Source: Megalobrama amblycephala
Lineage: Eukaryota; Chordata; Actinopteri; Cypriniformes; Xenocyprididae
Assembly: GCF_018812025.1 (NCBI RefSeq)
Contig: NC_063045.1
Span: 48,614,691-48,678,690, forward strand
Direction: 5' to 3'
Length of the DNA: 64,000 nt
Part shown: piece after piece, positions 12,143-22,490 of the stretch
Layout of the letters: the number at the start of each line of letters is the position of its first letter
Position numbering within the stretch: position 1 is the first letter of the stretch
Program-made: the position numbers and the translations under genes
The notes under the pieces: model-generated
The model's input: only the letters and a program-made list of their open reading frames with translations
What the model was told of the DNA's origin: nothing
The model's database searches: none

Positions 12143-12413
12143 TTACTAGTGGTCTCACAATGTAAAAAAATATTTTCATAATTAGTTATCACAACATTTT
12201 TTTTTTGTCAAATCAACTTAGATAATTAATGTGGCTCAGATAACATAATATTTTGAGTTTCTGTTAAATCAAAGCTATTAAATAAAGCTATTAAATCAAA
12301 GCTATTAAATTAAGGGTATTAAATCAATAGCCTTTATTGTATTAACTCTATTATTATTGTATTATTAAAATTTTTAATTTCAGTTAACTCAAAATTTTTG
12401 ATTACCCCAGAAG
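12143..12413. repeat. Shortened second copy of the repeat at 14308-14680
   Basis: Shares ACTAGTGGTCTCACAATG, AGTTATCACAACATTTTTT, GTCAAATCAACTTAGATA, AAATTAAGGGTATTAAATCA and GATTACCCCAGAA with 14308-14680. Relative to that copy it lacks about 120 bp before GATTACCCCAG and has a short expansion of the CAAAGCTATTAAAT unit. Confidence 0.85.
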
Positions 12414-13614
12414 GACTCTCCAAGATTTGAGGGTTGGACCTTTCGCCTGGAGAAACAAAGCGAGACAAAGTTGTAAAACGCTGCATAAAAAGCCCAGGGT
12501 TTGCTGATGAGACGGGATGGTTTCACGCTGACTGCAGAGAAAGAGGGAGGGAAAACACAGTGTGGGAGTAGCTGTATTATTTGCAACATTAGAAATGTGC
12601 ATATCCTCAACTTCATTACAAAGTACGTGGGCGTTAAGTGTGCAATCTTATCTGACCCGGACAGCTATAACAGACTCCCACTACCATCGAACGTGTGCAG
12701 TGTGTGTATGTGTGCGGTGAGGGTTGAGGTGTGCGTGAGAAAGACAGAGCTGTTTCTTTTGTAAATATTAGGCTCAAATACTCTAAATCTCCTGCCTTTA
12801 TTCTTAACCACACAACATGAAGATGATTTGCTTCCTATCTGACGGATCTGGTTGATATATTTAATCTAATTTTGATGACTTAGATATGTTGATTTTTAAA
12901 AGAAAATCATTTGTTTTCAATCCCTTTCTATCTGCTTAAACCCTTATGATATTTTCTATTTGCACACATGAGATATCAAACCATCCTATTATTAATTCCC
13001 ATCTCTGAGGGAGCGTCCGTAATCTACATCATCTTCTTAGCTACCTTCGTTCTGCAGAAGCAATATAAAGGATGCAGAGCAGATCTGACGGCTCAAATGA
13101 GCATCCTCATGGGCTGCGAATCCCACAGCTGTCCGCCATCCTGAAATCCTGTATTAATCAGCACCTGAAATTCAGCAAATCCTGTTGAAGCAGTGTATTA
13201 GCCCATCCTGGAGCTGTCCTTGGTGCTGATGTTTTGCCATTGCATTCGCTGATCGGTATGAAGGACTATCATAATGAGAAGTGCTATATTTCACAGTTAC
13301 TTCTGCTGAAATAGAAGAGACCTGTTGCTGTATTAGTCACTAGAAGCTGAAATTTTTTTTTTTTTTAGGTTGTTATTGATATTTCCTTTTTCATTTTATT
13401 CTCCACAAATTTAGCAATTACTTCAGCTTGGAATGCTTAGTGTACAAACTCTATTTAAACCTTTTTTTTTTTTTTTGAAGTATTAGAGCAATACTCCACT
13501 AAAAAAACTATAAAAAAAATAAAAAAAATTCTGTAAGCACTTGCACACCCTCATGTTGTGTTGTTCCAAACCTGTATGACTGACTTTCTTCCACAGAACA
13601 TAAAAGAAGATATT
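12414..13614. other. Unassigned stretch
   Basis: No gene seen. 13030-13230 has ordinary complexity and balanced composition and could be tested for conservation. 13540-13614 (CACCCTCATGTTGTG..CCAAACCTGTATGAC..AACATAAAAGAAGATATTTTG) is a truncated arm of the GGGTGAACTA-type inverted-repeat family, cut by the TA array. Confidence 0.5.
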
Positions 13615-13615
13615 T

Positions 13616-13687
<72 letters not shown>
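13615..13687. repeat. (TA)n microsatellite
   Basis: About 36 uninterrupted AT dinucleotides. Confidence 0.97.
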
Positions 13688-13689
<2 letters not shown>

Positions 13690-13972
13690 AACAGAATTTT
13701 TATTTTAGATTAACTATCTAATTGAAATAAGATTCAGGATTATTATTATTATTAATTTTTTGAATGTTTGAAAAATAAATTATGATGATGTCATTGTAAT
13801 GTTTGCCTGAATTGCGAATTGTGATTGGTCTTCTTTCCTACATTCATTTGCATACTGATTTGCGATTGGTCTTTACATTATGTCTTATATATTTTCATGC
13901 TGACAGAAAACAAAATCTTATATTTAAAGCATATAACTTCATCATATCACCAACAAGAAGAGCAAAAATAAT

Positions 13973-14780
13973 TAGGGATGCACTGAAATTTAAATCTGGC
14001 CAATACTGATAATTATTTTCATATAAAATGGCTGATATTAAATGTGTATACTATTTTGTCTGAATACATAAAATGAAACACTAAAAAGTTAAAATTAATC
14101 ATTTTAAATGCTACAAATGATTTTAGGCATCACAAAATGATAATGTACAATATGAAAAATGGATATTTATTTTTTTATTTGATTAATTTATTTAGTAAAA
14201 GATTACATTTAACGGTGTTATTAAATCATCACTATTTCTAAAAATGAGCTTTTGAGCTTTAGATGAAGTTAAAAATAATCTAAATGTAATTGTAAAATTA
14301 GAATAAATTTTTACTAGTGGTCTCACAATGTAAAAAATTATTTGCATGATTAGTTATCACAACATTTTTTCATTTGTCAAATCAACTTAGATAATTAATG
14401 TGGTTTAAATAACATAATATTTTGAGTTTCTGTTAAATCAAAGCTATTAAATCAAGCTATTAAATTAAGGGTATTAAATCAATAGCCTTCATTGTATTAA
14501 CTCAAATTTTTAATTTCAGTTAACTCAAAATTTTAAGGCAACCAGGTAACTTACTTTAAGTTAAACCAACAATTCTTTTTACAGTGCAGACATTTGGGAC
14601 CCCATTGTAGATAATAAGCCATAATTAAATTTTCCAATTTACAAAATATCTGTAAAGACATATTGATTACCCCAGAATAAAGTAGCATGCATAATCGCTA
14701 AAATAATTGCTAAAATATTCGGTAAAATATTCGCCAATACCTAATATGGTATTGATATGATTATATATTGTGCATCCCTA
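13973..14780. mobile_element. hAT-type non-autonomous element with exact 8-bp target duplication
   Basis: The ends TAGGGATGCAC and GTGCATCCCTA are inverted, and the element is flanked on both sides by AAAATAAT (13965-13972 and 14781-14788), an exact 8-bp duplication as produced by hAT transposases. The interior has no transposase. A second repeat beginning CACAATGTAAAAAATT and ending TTTTTACAGTG (about 14325-14587) appears nested inside it. Confidence 0.88.
14308..14680. repeat. Repeat nested in the hAT element, related to 12143-12413
   Basis: Contains a unit bounded by CACAATGTAAAAA and CTTTTTACAGTG, rich in TCAAATCAACTTAGAT and TTAACTCAAAATTTTAA blocks that partly mirror each other. Homologous to 12143-12413 and more complete. 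Confidence 0.75.
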
Positions 14781-14788
14781 AAAATAAT

Positions 14789-15432
14789 AGATACTTTCAA
14801 AACTATTTCCAATTGCGGGACATCTTCCGCCAGTTGGACAAACACACCCTGCCCAGAAACCAGTCAATAAGTAATGATTATCTTAAAAGTTGGTGAGTAA
14901 ATGCATTAATTAAGGTCAATAAATTGTTCTGCAGTAATGGTTATAATATTAAAAAGTATACGGCATAGTATGTGAAAGAGTGGCTGAGTTTGATTGACCG
15001 TCACAAACGTCTTCCTCCTGACCCTAACCCTGCTTGAGCCGCTAGTACACCACGACCTGTACCGCGCAAGGATCCCAATGTGTAAATCATGTACCCACAA
15101 ATGAGTCTGTTAGGGAGAGACAACACGCTAGTTAGGCTGCGTATTGAGTGGGTCCCTCAGGGAGGAGGAGGAGGGGGGAGTTTTCTTCCATGTGACAGGC
15201 ACGCTGAGCTAGGGCCGACAGGGGTCAGCAATGCTGCTATCGACAGACACATTACAGATCGGAAACAAACGGAAAGAAGCCATTACTGAGAACGGGATGT
15301 AGCAAAAGTAAAATCGCAGGAACTATCTCTGTAATAATAGGGTGGAGGAAGAAAACACAGAAAATAACCACAGAGAAAAAGGGAGATAACAAAGCGAACA
15401 CTTTACAAAAAGGTTCCATTTGTTAATATTAC
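14789..15432. other. Unassigned stretch
   Basis: No gene seen. 15000-15300 is more GC-rich, with a purine-rich GGGAGGAGGAGGAGGGGGG run near 15160. No convincing exon. Confidence 0.5.
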
Positions 15433-15831
15433 TTCAAGGCACAATATGTAAGATTTTTGGATTAAAATATCCAAAAACTACAAAAATGTTATATATTTTG
15501 TTGACTTGTATACATTATCACAAATGTTGCCAAGAAAGTTTAAATGTCCCTGTGCGTCACCTATCAATGACATCATACCTGCGCTACCCTTGATTTCTGA
15601 TTTTATTTTATAGAAACCATAGAAACCATAGAAAGATGCTTTAATATATCATGTGTTTTTATTAGATGGGTGAGCAACTGTTTGGATACATTCATCCATA
15701 AACATGAATTTTCATTTTTGGATGATCTATCCCTTTAAAGTTTTTAGTTACTTGTAATCATACACTATTTACCGTTATTACTATAGTAAGTACATGTAGT
15801 AACTACGTCACCTTAAAATAAAGTGTTACCG
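15433..15831. repeat. Mosaic of truncated inverted-repeat element ends
   Basis: 15433-15545 (CAAGGCACAATATGTAAG..) resembles the start of a TTAA-type element. 15695-15740 ends TTGGATGATCTATCCCTTTAAA, a right terminus of the GGGTGAACTA family. 15741-15831 ends AAAATAAAGTGTTACCG, a terminus of yet another family. None has its partner end intact. Confidence 0.55.
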
Positions 15832-16043
15832 AAGATATTTTAAAGAATGTAGCTGTTGAGTTCCATAGTATTTTTTTCTACAATGGAAGTCAATGGCTAC
15901 TGTCAACTGTTTGGTTACCAACATTCTTCAAAATATCTTCTTTTGTGTTCAACAGAAGAAAGAAACACATACAGGTTTGGTAACAACATGAGGGTGAGTA
16001 AATGATGACTGAATTTTAATTTTTGGGTGAACTATCCCTTTAA
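15832..16043. mobile_element. GGGTGAACTA-type inverted-repeat element, right half
   Basis: GAAGATATTTTAAAGAATGT..CCATAGTA reads into the mirrored ACCAACATTCTTCAAAATATC and on to ATGAGGGTGAGTAAATGATG and GGGTGAACTATCCC at TTAA (16040-16043). The left arm is truncated after about 60 bp. The two arms would fold into a hairpin around the TTTTTTTCTACAATGGAAG turn. Confidence 0.8.
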
Positions 16044-16090
16044 AATGAACTAACAATGAACAATACATTCCGCAGCATTTATTATATTGG

Positions 16091-16788
16091 TTAAAGGGTT
16101 AGTTCACCCAAAAATGAAATTTCTGTCATTTATTACTCACCCTCATGTTGCTCCAAACCCGTATGACCTTCGTTAATCTTCAGAACACAAATTAAGATAT
16201 TTTTGACGCAATCCGAGGGTTTCTGAACCACACATAGGCAGCAACGTCATTGCACCTTTTGAGGTCCAGAAAGGTAGTAAAGACATGGTTAAAATAGTGA
16301 AAGCGTGACTACAGTGGTTCAACCTTAATGTTATGAAGCGACAAGAATACTCTTTGTGCGGAAAAATGAACACGCATGCATCGTGGTGCTCACATGTACA
16401 GCGTTGGCCAATAATGAGCCGGCGTTCTGACATAAGTGCTGCACTGCGTTCACCACGTCAACAGCATAGAAGATTCTGCAACAAAAATAGTTGAATAAAG
16501 TCGTTATTTTTTTTTTTTTTTTGCGCACAAAAAGTATTCTCGTCGCTTCATAACATTAAGGTTGAACCACTGCAGTCATGTGGACTGTTTTAATGTCTTT
16601 GCAACCTTTCTGGACCTCAGAAGGTGCAATGACATTGCTGCCTATGTGTGGTTCAGAAACCCTTGGGTTTCATCAAAAATATCTTAATTTGTGTTCTGAA
16701 GATGAACAAAGGTCTTAAAGGTTTGGGATGGCATGAGTTTGAGTACTTAATGACAGAAATTTCATTTTTGGGTGAACTAATCCTTTAA
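16091..16788. mobile_element. Complete 698-bp foldback TTAA element
   Basis: TTAA at 16091 and 16785 bracket inverted termini AAAGGGTTAGTTCACCCAAA and the matching GGGTGAACTAATCCTTT. Inverted blocks continue inward (CACCCTCATG, TTCAGAACACAAATTAAGAT, TTTCTGAACCACACAT, ACCTTTTGAGGTCCAGAAAG, AGTGGTTCAACCTTAATGTT), so almost the whole element is a hairpin with a central stretch about 16365-16520. It resembles the palindromic TTAA-targeting elements named Angel in zebrafish (recollection, not checked). No coding capacity. Confidence 0.9.
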
Positions 16789-16961
16789 TGTTAATTTCAA
16801 TGTTTACAAATACATTTTTAAAATCAAAAGTTCTGTTAAAATTAGTTAATGCACTAACATGAACATTTTTATTAATCAACATTAACAAAGGTTAAAAAGT
16901 GCTGTAAATGTACAGTATATTGCTCATTGTTAGTTTATGCTAGTAAATGCATTAACTAATG

Positions 16962-17724
16962 TTAAAGGTGCCCTAGAATTAAAAATTGAATTTACCTTGG
17001 CATAGTTGAATAACAAGAGTTCAGTACATGGAAATGACATACAGTGAGTCTCAAACTCCATTGTTTCCTCCTTATATAAATCTCATTTGTTTAAAAGACC
17101 TCAGAAGAACAGGCGAATCTCAACATAACACCGACTGTTATGTAACAGTCGGGGTGTACGCCCCCAATATTTGCATATGCCAGCTCATGTTCAAGCATTA
17201 GACAAGGGCAGCCAGTATTAACGTCTGGATCTGTGCACAGCTGAATCATCAGACTAGGTAAGCAATTTTAATTTTTTAAACACTTGCAGTCTGTATAATT
17301 CATAAACACAACTTCATTCTTTATAAATCTCTCCAACAGTGTGTAATGTTAGCTTTAGCCACGGAGCACCATCAAACTCATTCAGAATCAAATGTAAACA
17401 TCCAAATAAATACCATACTTACGCGATTAGACATGCTGCATGATGAACACTTTGTAAAGATCCATTTTGAGGGTTATATTAGTTGTGTGAACTTTGTTTA
17501 TGTTGTTAAAGGCAAGCGTGAGCTCTGTGGGCGGGGAGCGTGAGCATTTAAAGGGGCCGCAGCCTAAATTGGCTCATATTTAATGATGCCCCAAAATAGG
17601 CAGTTAAAAAAATGAATAAAAAAAACTCTATGGGGTATTTTGAGCTGAAACTTCACAGACACATTCAGGGGACACCTTAGACTCATATTACATCTTTTAA
17701 AAAGACGTTCTACGGCACCTTTAA
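16962..17724. mobile_element. AAAGGTGCC-family TTAA element, copy 2
   Basis: TTAA at 16962-16965 and 17721-17724, with ends AAAGGTGCCCTAGAA and TTCTACGGCACCTTT. Same block order as copy 1 but about 210 bp shorter, missing much of the middle after CAGACTAGGTAAGCAA. The central palindrome is GACTGTTATGTAACAGTC. Confidence 0.9.
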
Positions 17725-17760
17725 CAAATGACACCTTAATGTGAAGTGTTACTGACCTAT

Positions 17761-18207
17761 TTTGTTCAGTAGTCCTGAAATCACCTTTCCATAAAAATGT
17801 GTGTCTAGAGATTCTGACCCTTTTAAAATGTTTCTGCTATGTGCCATTTTATTTCCCGAGCACCTTTGTGTAGGTTGTGTTGAGATAATTAAGGTTAGCC
17901 TGACTTTCTGTCTTTAATTCGGACATGAAATGCAATTATAACTTGCCTTTAGCTCCGCTGCAGCGTCTGCTGGCATTTAAACAGCTGTTGTAAGAGACAG
18001 GTGATGTTGTGGGGTGAAGGCCCGGACAGGTGCATTTAGCTTGCAGCTGAGGTCTGCTAAAGCTAGCCTCCTCTGCTCACGGCTTGACCTACTTCTGTCC
18101 ATTTCTGAGAAAAACAGTCTCTGGAAAAAAGAAGAAAAGTGTTCAGAGATGTGTAAAGGAAATATTAAAGGAGAACTTTTTTTTTTAAACATTAAAGCCA
18201 TCAGGAC

Positions 18208-18210
<3 letters not shown>
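17761..18210. other. Unassigned stretch
   Basis: No recognised repeat or gene. Confidence 0.5.

Positions 18211-18249
<39 letters not shown>
18211..18249. repeat. (TG)n microsatellite
   Basis: About 19 TG dinucleotides. Confidence 0.97.
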
Positions 18250-18253
<4 letters not shown>

Positions 18254-18808
18254 TTGTGCTGCTCCATCTGCATATTTTTGAAGCCCAGTGCTGGGACACA
18301 AGCAATGGATTATGGGAGTTGCTAGCGCTCTTATGAAAGGACGTCACATGCCGCTCACTGAGCGCGTAAGAGTGTGTCTCTCTTGAACAGATGTTTGTTT
18401 AATAAGGGCTTAGCATCTGTAAACACGTCCTCCGGTCGCAGAGTCTGTCTATTGAGTCGTTTGCATTCGGACTGATGTGTGGACCGCTGTGTGTTTATCT
18501 CATCCTAATGTGGGTTTTGCAATAAGAACAGCAAAAAAGAGAAAGCTATGCACTCAGAGAGGAAGATAAGAGAGGAACTGGACAACAGAGGGCTAAATCA
18601 GCTGCATAATATGGGCGGTATCTTATTCTGCAAAGCTTGTATAACAAGCCAAAGCCTCCAAACGAGTTCTTGACATAATTGAAGCTTGTTTCAATTTTTG
18701 GGACTTGGTGAGTGTGCTGTGGAAAACACATTAAAATGAAAAATGCCTCTCAAGCTAACTCGACAATTGATGAAGTCGCATTATTATGAGAGGAATAAAC
18801 AAAAGCTC
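18250..18808. other. Unassigned stretch
   Basis: Ordinary complexity, no gene or repeat recognised. Confidence 0.5.
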
Positions 18809-19029
18809 TTAAAGGGATAGTTCACTCAGAAGTGAAAAATCTGTCATGATTTACTCTCATTTTGTTCCAAATCCAACACAAGCAGCATTATTGCAGTTCA
18901 ATATTGTCATTTTTATGGTGTTTTTTATAATAAATATACAAAATAACCTCAGAAGAAACATAATAAATAATAATAATAATAATAAAACAATATGAGGGTG
19001 AGAGTAAATGATGAAAGAATTATGTCAAA
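18809..19029. mobile_element. Decayed GGGTGAACTA-type element
   Basis: Starts at TTAA (18809-18812) with AAAGGGATAGTTCACTCAGA and continues GTCATGATTTACTCTCATTTTGTTCCAAA. The right side keeps AATATGAGGGTGAGAGTAAATGATG but not the terminal TTAA. An AAT triplet run (18961-18987) interrupts the right arm. Confidence 0.65.
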
Positions 19030-19254
19030 ATATAAAGCAGTCAAAAATGTGTCTTATTGTATTGACAGCAGTTCTTTAGTGCTTCACAAAATTTGTGTTT
19101 CTGAGCGTGGAAGGGCCAGGAAATGGACAGGAAATGACGACTTTCTGATCTCCATCCCATCTATCATTTCTTGTCCACTTCCTGGCCAAAAATAAAGAGT
19201 TTTTGACTGCATACTTCGTCTACTAAAGTAGGCATGAAACAGTAGTTGGTTTTC

Positions 19255-19812
19255 TTCCCTATTGTGATGTATATCCAAGTAAAGCAGCTTCTTGAACAAG
19301 AAAATATGTAGGGTGGGGACTTGATTTTGTCCATCTGGAATTGGTTGGGTTGTCGGATGTAGAGTTGTCAAAAGTACTGACTTCGGGGGCCAAGTTGGTA
19401 TTGAAATTTTAAAAGATGTGAAGCACTATTGAGAGGATTCCTAAACACCTCTGATTGGCCTTTGTGTTGACGCGCTCATCAGATATGTCTGTGATTGGCT
19501 TCAATGATCAATGCTTCAAAAATGTTGTAAATAGTCATCAATGACCCTCTTCGCCGAACGCTTATACAGATACACACGGGAGCGTTTCAAACGCTCCAGC
19601 TTTCAAAACGCTTTCAAATTCAAATGCTCCCATGCGTTGATCACTGATGAGCACATGAACACAATGGCCAATCAGAGGTGTTTAGGAATCCACTCAACAG
19701 CACTCAAAGCGTCACATTTTTTAAATTTCAGTACCGACTTGGTACCGAAGCCTGTATTTTTGACAACTTTAGTTGGATGGTTGTGGTTTGTTGTAGCTGT
19801 GATGTGACAAAA
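19255..19812. repeat. Repeat interrupted by a hAT-type element (pair of 22296-22490)
   Basis: 19255-19359 (ATTGTGATGTATATCC..CTTCTTGAACAAGAAAATATGTAGGGTGGGGAC..) and 19772-19812 (GTTGGATGGTTGTGGTTTGTT..) together match the reverse complement of 22296-22490, where the same sequence is uninterrupted. Confidence 0.75.
19360..19771. mobile_element. hAT-type non-autonomous foldback element
   Basis: Ends TAGAGTTGTCAAAAGTAC and GTATTTTTGACAACTTTA are inverted. Flanks GTCGGATG and GTTGGATG form an 8-bp duplication with one mismatch. Longer inverted arms are visible (CCTAAACACCTCTGATTGGC against GCCAATCAGAGGTGTTTAGG). A short forward frame inside (19541-19807) has no recognisable domain. Confidence 0.82.
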
Positions 19813-19835
19813 GACAGTCAAAAGACAGAATAACG

Positions 19836-19930
19836 AGTATATCTCACAATTCTGTTTTTCCTTCAAAGAATTGTGAGATATAAAGTCAGATTTGTGAGAA
19901 AAATGTCAGAATTGTGAGATATAAACTCGA
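19836..19930. repeat. Small AATTGTGAGATATAA repeat cluster
   Basis: ATATCTCACAATTCTG is followed by CAGAATTGTGAGATATAAA-type units in the opposite direction, a short interspersed degenerate tandem and inverted repeat. Confidence 0.6.
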
Positions 19931-20121
19931 AATTAACTTTTTTTTCCTTTTGTTTCGTGGCTTCCACAGCCACCAGGTAGGCTCCACCCACAAAAGAAAG
20001 CTTTGCTTAAATTATGTCAATTTTCATTTTTGGGTGAACCAGGCAGGGCTTAGCAAAGGCTCAGCGTCCTTGAACCCCAGAAACTCTGAAATGTTTTGAC
20101 CCCCACACAAAAGCAGACATC

Positions 20122-20304
20122 TCAGAGGTGACTGCAGACATGCATCCCTACGTTTATCCTCCAAAGGGAGCTCATTATGCGGCTGTTGAGCATCATCTCC
20201 TGTTCCATGTCTAATCTGGGCCACTGCAGCGTCTCATATTCCACCTTCTTCAGCGGAAGAGTCTTTGCACGCTCCCAACGAAGGATGGCTGCTATCCAAG
20301 GGCT
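20122..20304 (-). CDS. Possible host exon, product not recognised
   Basis: Read on the minus strand, a pyrimidine-rich tract ending TTCTGTTCCTGTCAG looks like a splice acceptor just before 20304. From there 60 codons stay open to a TGA at 20122-20124. The peptide starts SPWIAAILRWERAKT, continues LPLKKVEYETLQWPRLDM and then EQEMMLNSRIMSSLWR. Third positions are mostly G or C, unlike the AT-rich surroundings. Against it: no clear polyadenylation signal follows, the only GT donor candidate (AAC then GTAGGG) is weak, no neighbouring exon is evident, and a 60-codon open stretch can occur by chance. No family recognised. Confidence 0.3.
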   Translation of the reverse strand, partial: SPWIAAILRWERAKTLPLKKVEYETLQWPRLDMEQEMMLNSRIMSSLWRINVGMHVCSHL

Positions 20305-20687
20305 CTGACAGGAACAGAAATTAGTAGATTAAATACTGCATGAGTTAGACAGAACCTGCTGCACTGTGTTTTATCCCACTTCCACATGCAATAAACAAGC
20401 TGTACTTTTGAATTTGCTCTAGAGAATGGCAATAAATAAATGAATAAATTAAATAATTCTCATCCAAGTTAATACATTTGGAAATGCATGAAATTACTCC
20501 TGGGCTTTGCTGCAGAGGATATGACAACACAGCTCCCTCTGTTCACCACAGTGTGGATAGAGACAGGCAGTGACCCACTTAAAGTACATTGAAAACCATG
20601 CATCACACATATTTGCATACAGAGTCCCAAAATTAACACTCACCAAGTGCAAAATGTAAAAGGTTTATTAGGAACTGCAACATAATG
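20305..20687. other. Unassigned stretch
   Basis: No repeat or gene recognised. Confidence 0.5.
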
Positions 20688-20695
20688 ATTTTAAT

Positions 20696-21451
20696 TAGCG
20701 CTGGGTAAAAAACATTGATTTCTTGATTTTAAATGATTCTCATTTTTCCGAAACGATATCGATTCTTATATCCCAAGAATCCTGTTTTCAGTTGGTGAAT
20801 GAACAGAACATTGTAGTGCGACTCTTATCAAACAAGTCGCAATAAGCTTTGTGCTTTGTTACTTTTAATGTGTAACAAAGTCTCAGATTTCAAATTCTTA
20901 TTATGAAATTCAAAAAAATTTACTGTTTTGACATTGTTTAATGTGGCGTGACAGATCACTGTAGCGCCTCAGTTCAAGAGAAGCGGCCGGCATATGAACT
21001 GATCATCTCCGCTTTAATACCAGTTACAGCGTCAAATAAATATGAATGAATATTGTTAAAAGATAGAGTACAACTTACCGAAATCCGTATCATGTCTCAT
21101 GCAATAGCTCAATCAGTGTTTCAACCGCGGAAAGGCGTCAGTTAACAGTGTTACATACTGTATTGTCACATTTACCTCAGAAAAAAAACATATTCAGTGA
21201 CCATAAACTCGTTAGTCAGAAAGGAAAATGAACTTTAGAGAGTAGTATTTTGCTAAAAATGTGCACCATATTCATTATAATTTTTAATGTTCTGCAATAT
21301 TAATGCATGTTTGAATAAATCCGTCAAGTTTTTTATGAATTTGCCATGTACTGTACCTGATATATATCCAAAATAATCAATATCGAATTGAATTGCGAGC
21401 TTGTGAATCTAAATCGAATCGAATTTGAATTTGTGTCAATACCCAGCCCTA
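20696..21451. mobile_element. hAT-type non-autonomous element
   Basis: Ends TAGCGCTGGGTA and TACCCAGCCCTA are inverted, flanked by ATTTTAAT (20688-20695) and ATTTGAAT (21452-21459), a duplication of 8 bp with one mismatch. Sub-terminal sequence is rich in ATCGATTC and AATTCGATTC motifs. No transposase frame. Confidence 0.82.
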
Positions 21452-21459
21452 ATTTGAAT

Positions 21460-21816
21460 CAATTATAAGAAAATCTATTGATTTTAGTATGAATCTTGCT
21501 TATGTTCACATTTTTACCCCTATCACAAAATTTTGAGGCCTAAAATCACTACGTACATACACAAACACTGAGGACGCCATGACAGATGTCCAAACTGTCA
21601 TGGAGTTTGTTTGTCAAGTGTGTACTAGTTCCAGGAACAGAGTGAGTGTGTTTATGTGTGTTACAGATAAAGGTACGGTGTGTGACGAATGTGTTTGGAC
21701 GGTGTTCTGGCCCAGCCGTGACACATAAGCGCTGAGATCAGCATATAAGTACATTCGCTAATCCCAACATGTTTGATCTTCTCCTCCAACCAGTTTGACT
21801 CAAGGACACACTACTG

Positions 21817-21818
<2 letters not shown>
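21460..21818. other. Unassigned stretch
   Basis: Nothing recognised. Confidence 0.5.

Positions 21819-21850
<32 letters not shown>
21819..21850. repeat. (CA)n microsatellite
   Basis: About 15 CA dinucleotides. Confidence 0.96.
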
Positions 21851-21854
<4 letters not shown>

Positions 21855-22170
21855 GTAGAGGGCATTTTGATTTATTTGGTTAAATCTGCTCACCAAAAAG
21901 TTTCATTCAGATTTGTTCAGTGGCCCTTTCTGCATGCTGTATGACCAGTTGGTGATGACAAATGAGAGTCTTTTTCGGTTATGAGCAATTTACTGAATCA
22001 TTCACTCAAATGATTAGTTAAAAACATGTTGTTTTGGCCAAAACAAGTTAAATGACACTCAACTGCTATTTTTTCATAGTATATCCAGTCTTTCTCTTGA
22101 AAAACAGTGAGGAACTTACTCACCATGAAATCAAAAATGACAATACTTATAAGTGATTTATCTGAGCACA

Positions 22171-22227
<57 letters not shown>

Positions 22228-22295
22228 ATTATTATTTTTTTTTTTCAAATTCACGTGCCCTCATAATTTTTAATCAATATAACTTCCCCTCTTTG
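21851..22295. repeat. Unassigned sequence with a (TA)n array
   Basis: A (TA)n run at about 22170-22222 passes into (TTA)n and a T run. The rest is unremarkable. Confidence 0.85.
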
Positions 22296-22490
22296 CAGCG
22301 ACATCTCTTCTCTGATGATGTGTTTACTGGTGCGAGGGCGGGACAACCTGTCACTCACATGACATCACAGCCATAACAAACCACAACCATCCAATCAACT
22401 CCCCATTGACAAAATCATGTCCCACCCTACAATTTTTTCTTGTTCGAGAAGCCGTTTCACTACAGATATACATCACAACAGGGGTAAAAG
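22296..22490 (-). repeat. Uninterrupted copy of the 19255-19812 repeat
   Basis: Reverse complement matches the 19255-19359 plus 19772-19812 segments: GTTGTGATGTATATCTG, CTTCTCGAACAAGAAAAAAT, GTAGGGTGGGACATG, TTGATTGGATGGTTGTGGTT, GTTATGGCTGTGATGTCATG. Confidence 0.75.

Larger units (their letters stand above)
16044..17760. repeat. Older host repeat split by two TTAA elements
   Basis: The segments 16044-16090, 16789-16961 and 17725-17755 read as one AT-rich repeat when the insertions at 16091-16788 and 16962-17724 are removed: ATGAACTAACAATGAACAATAC, then AATGCACTAACATGAAC..TTGCTCATTGTTAG..ATGCATTAACTAATG, ending ACAAATGACACCTTAATGTG and AAGTGTTAC. The left limit is unclear because another TTAA element ends at 16043. 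Confidence 0.65.
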
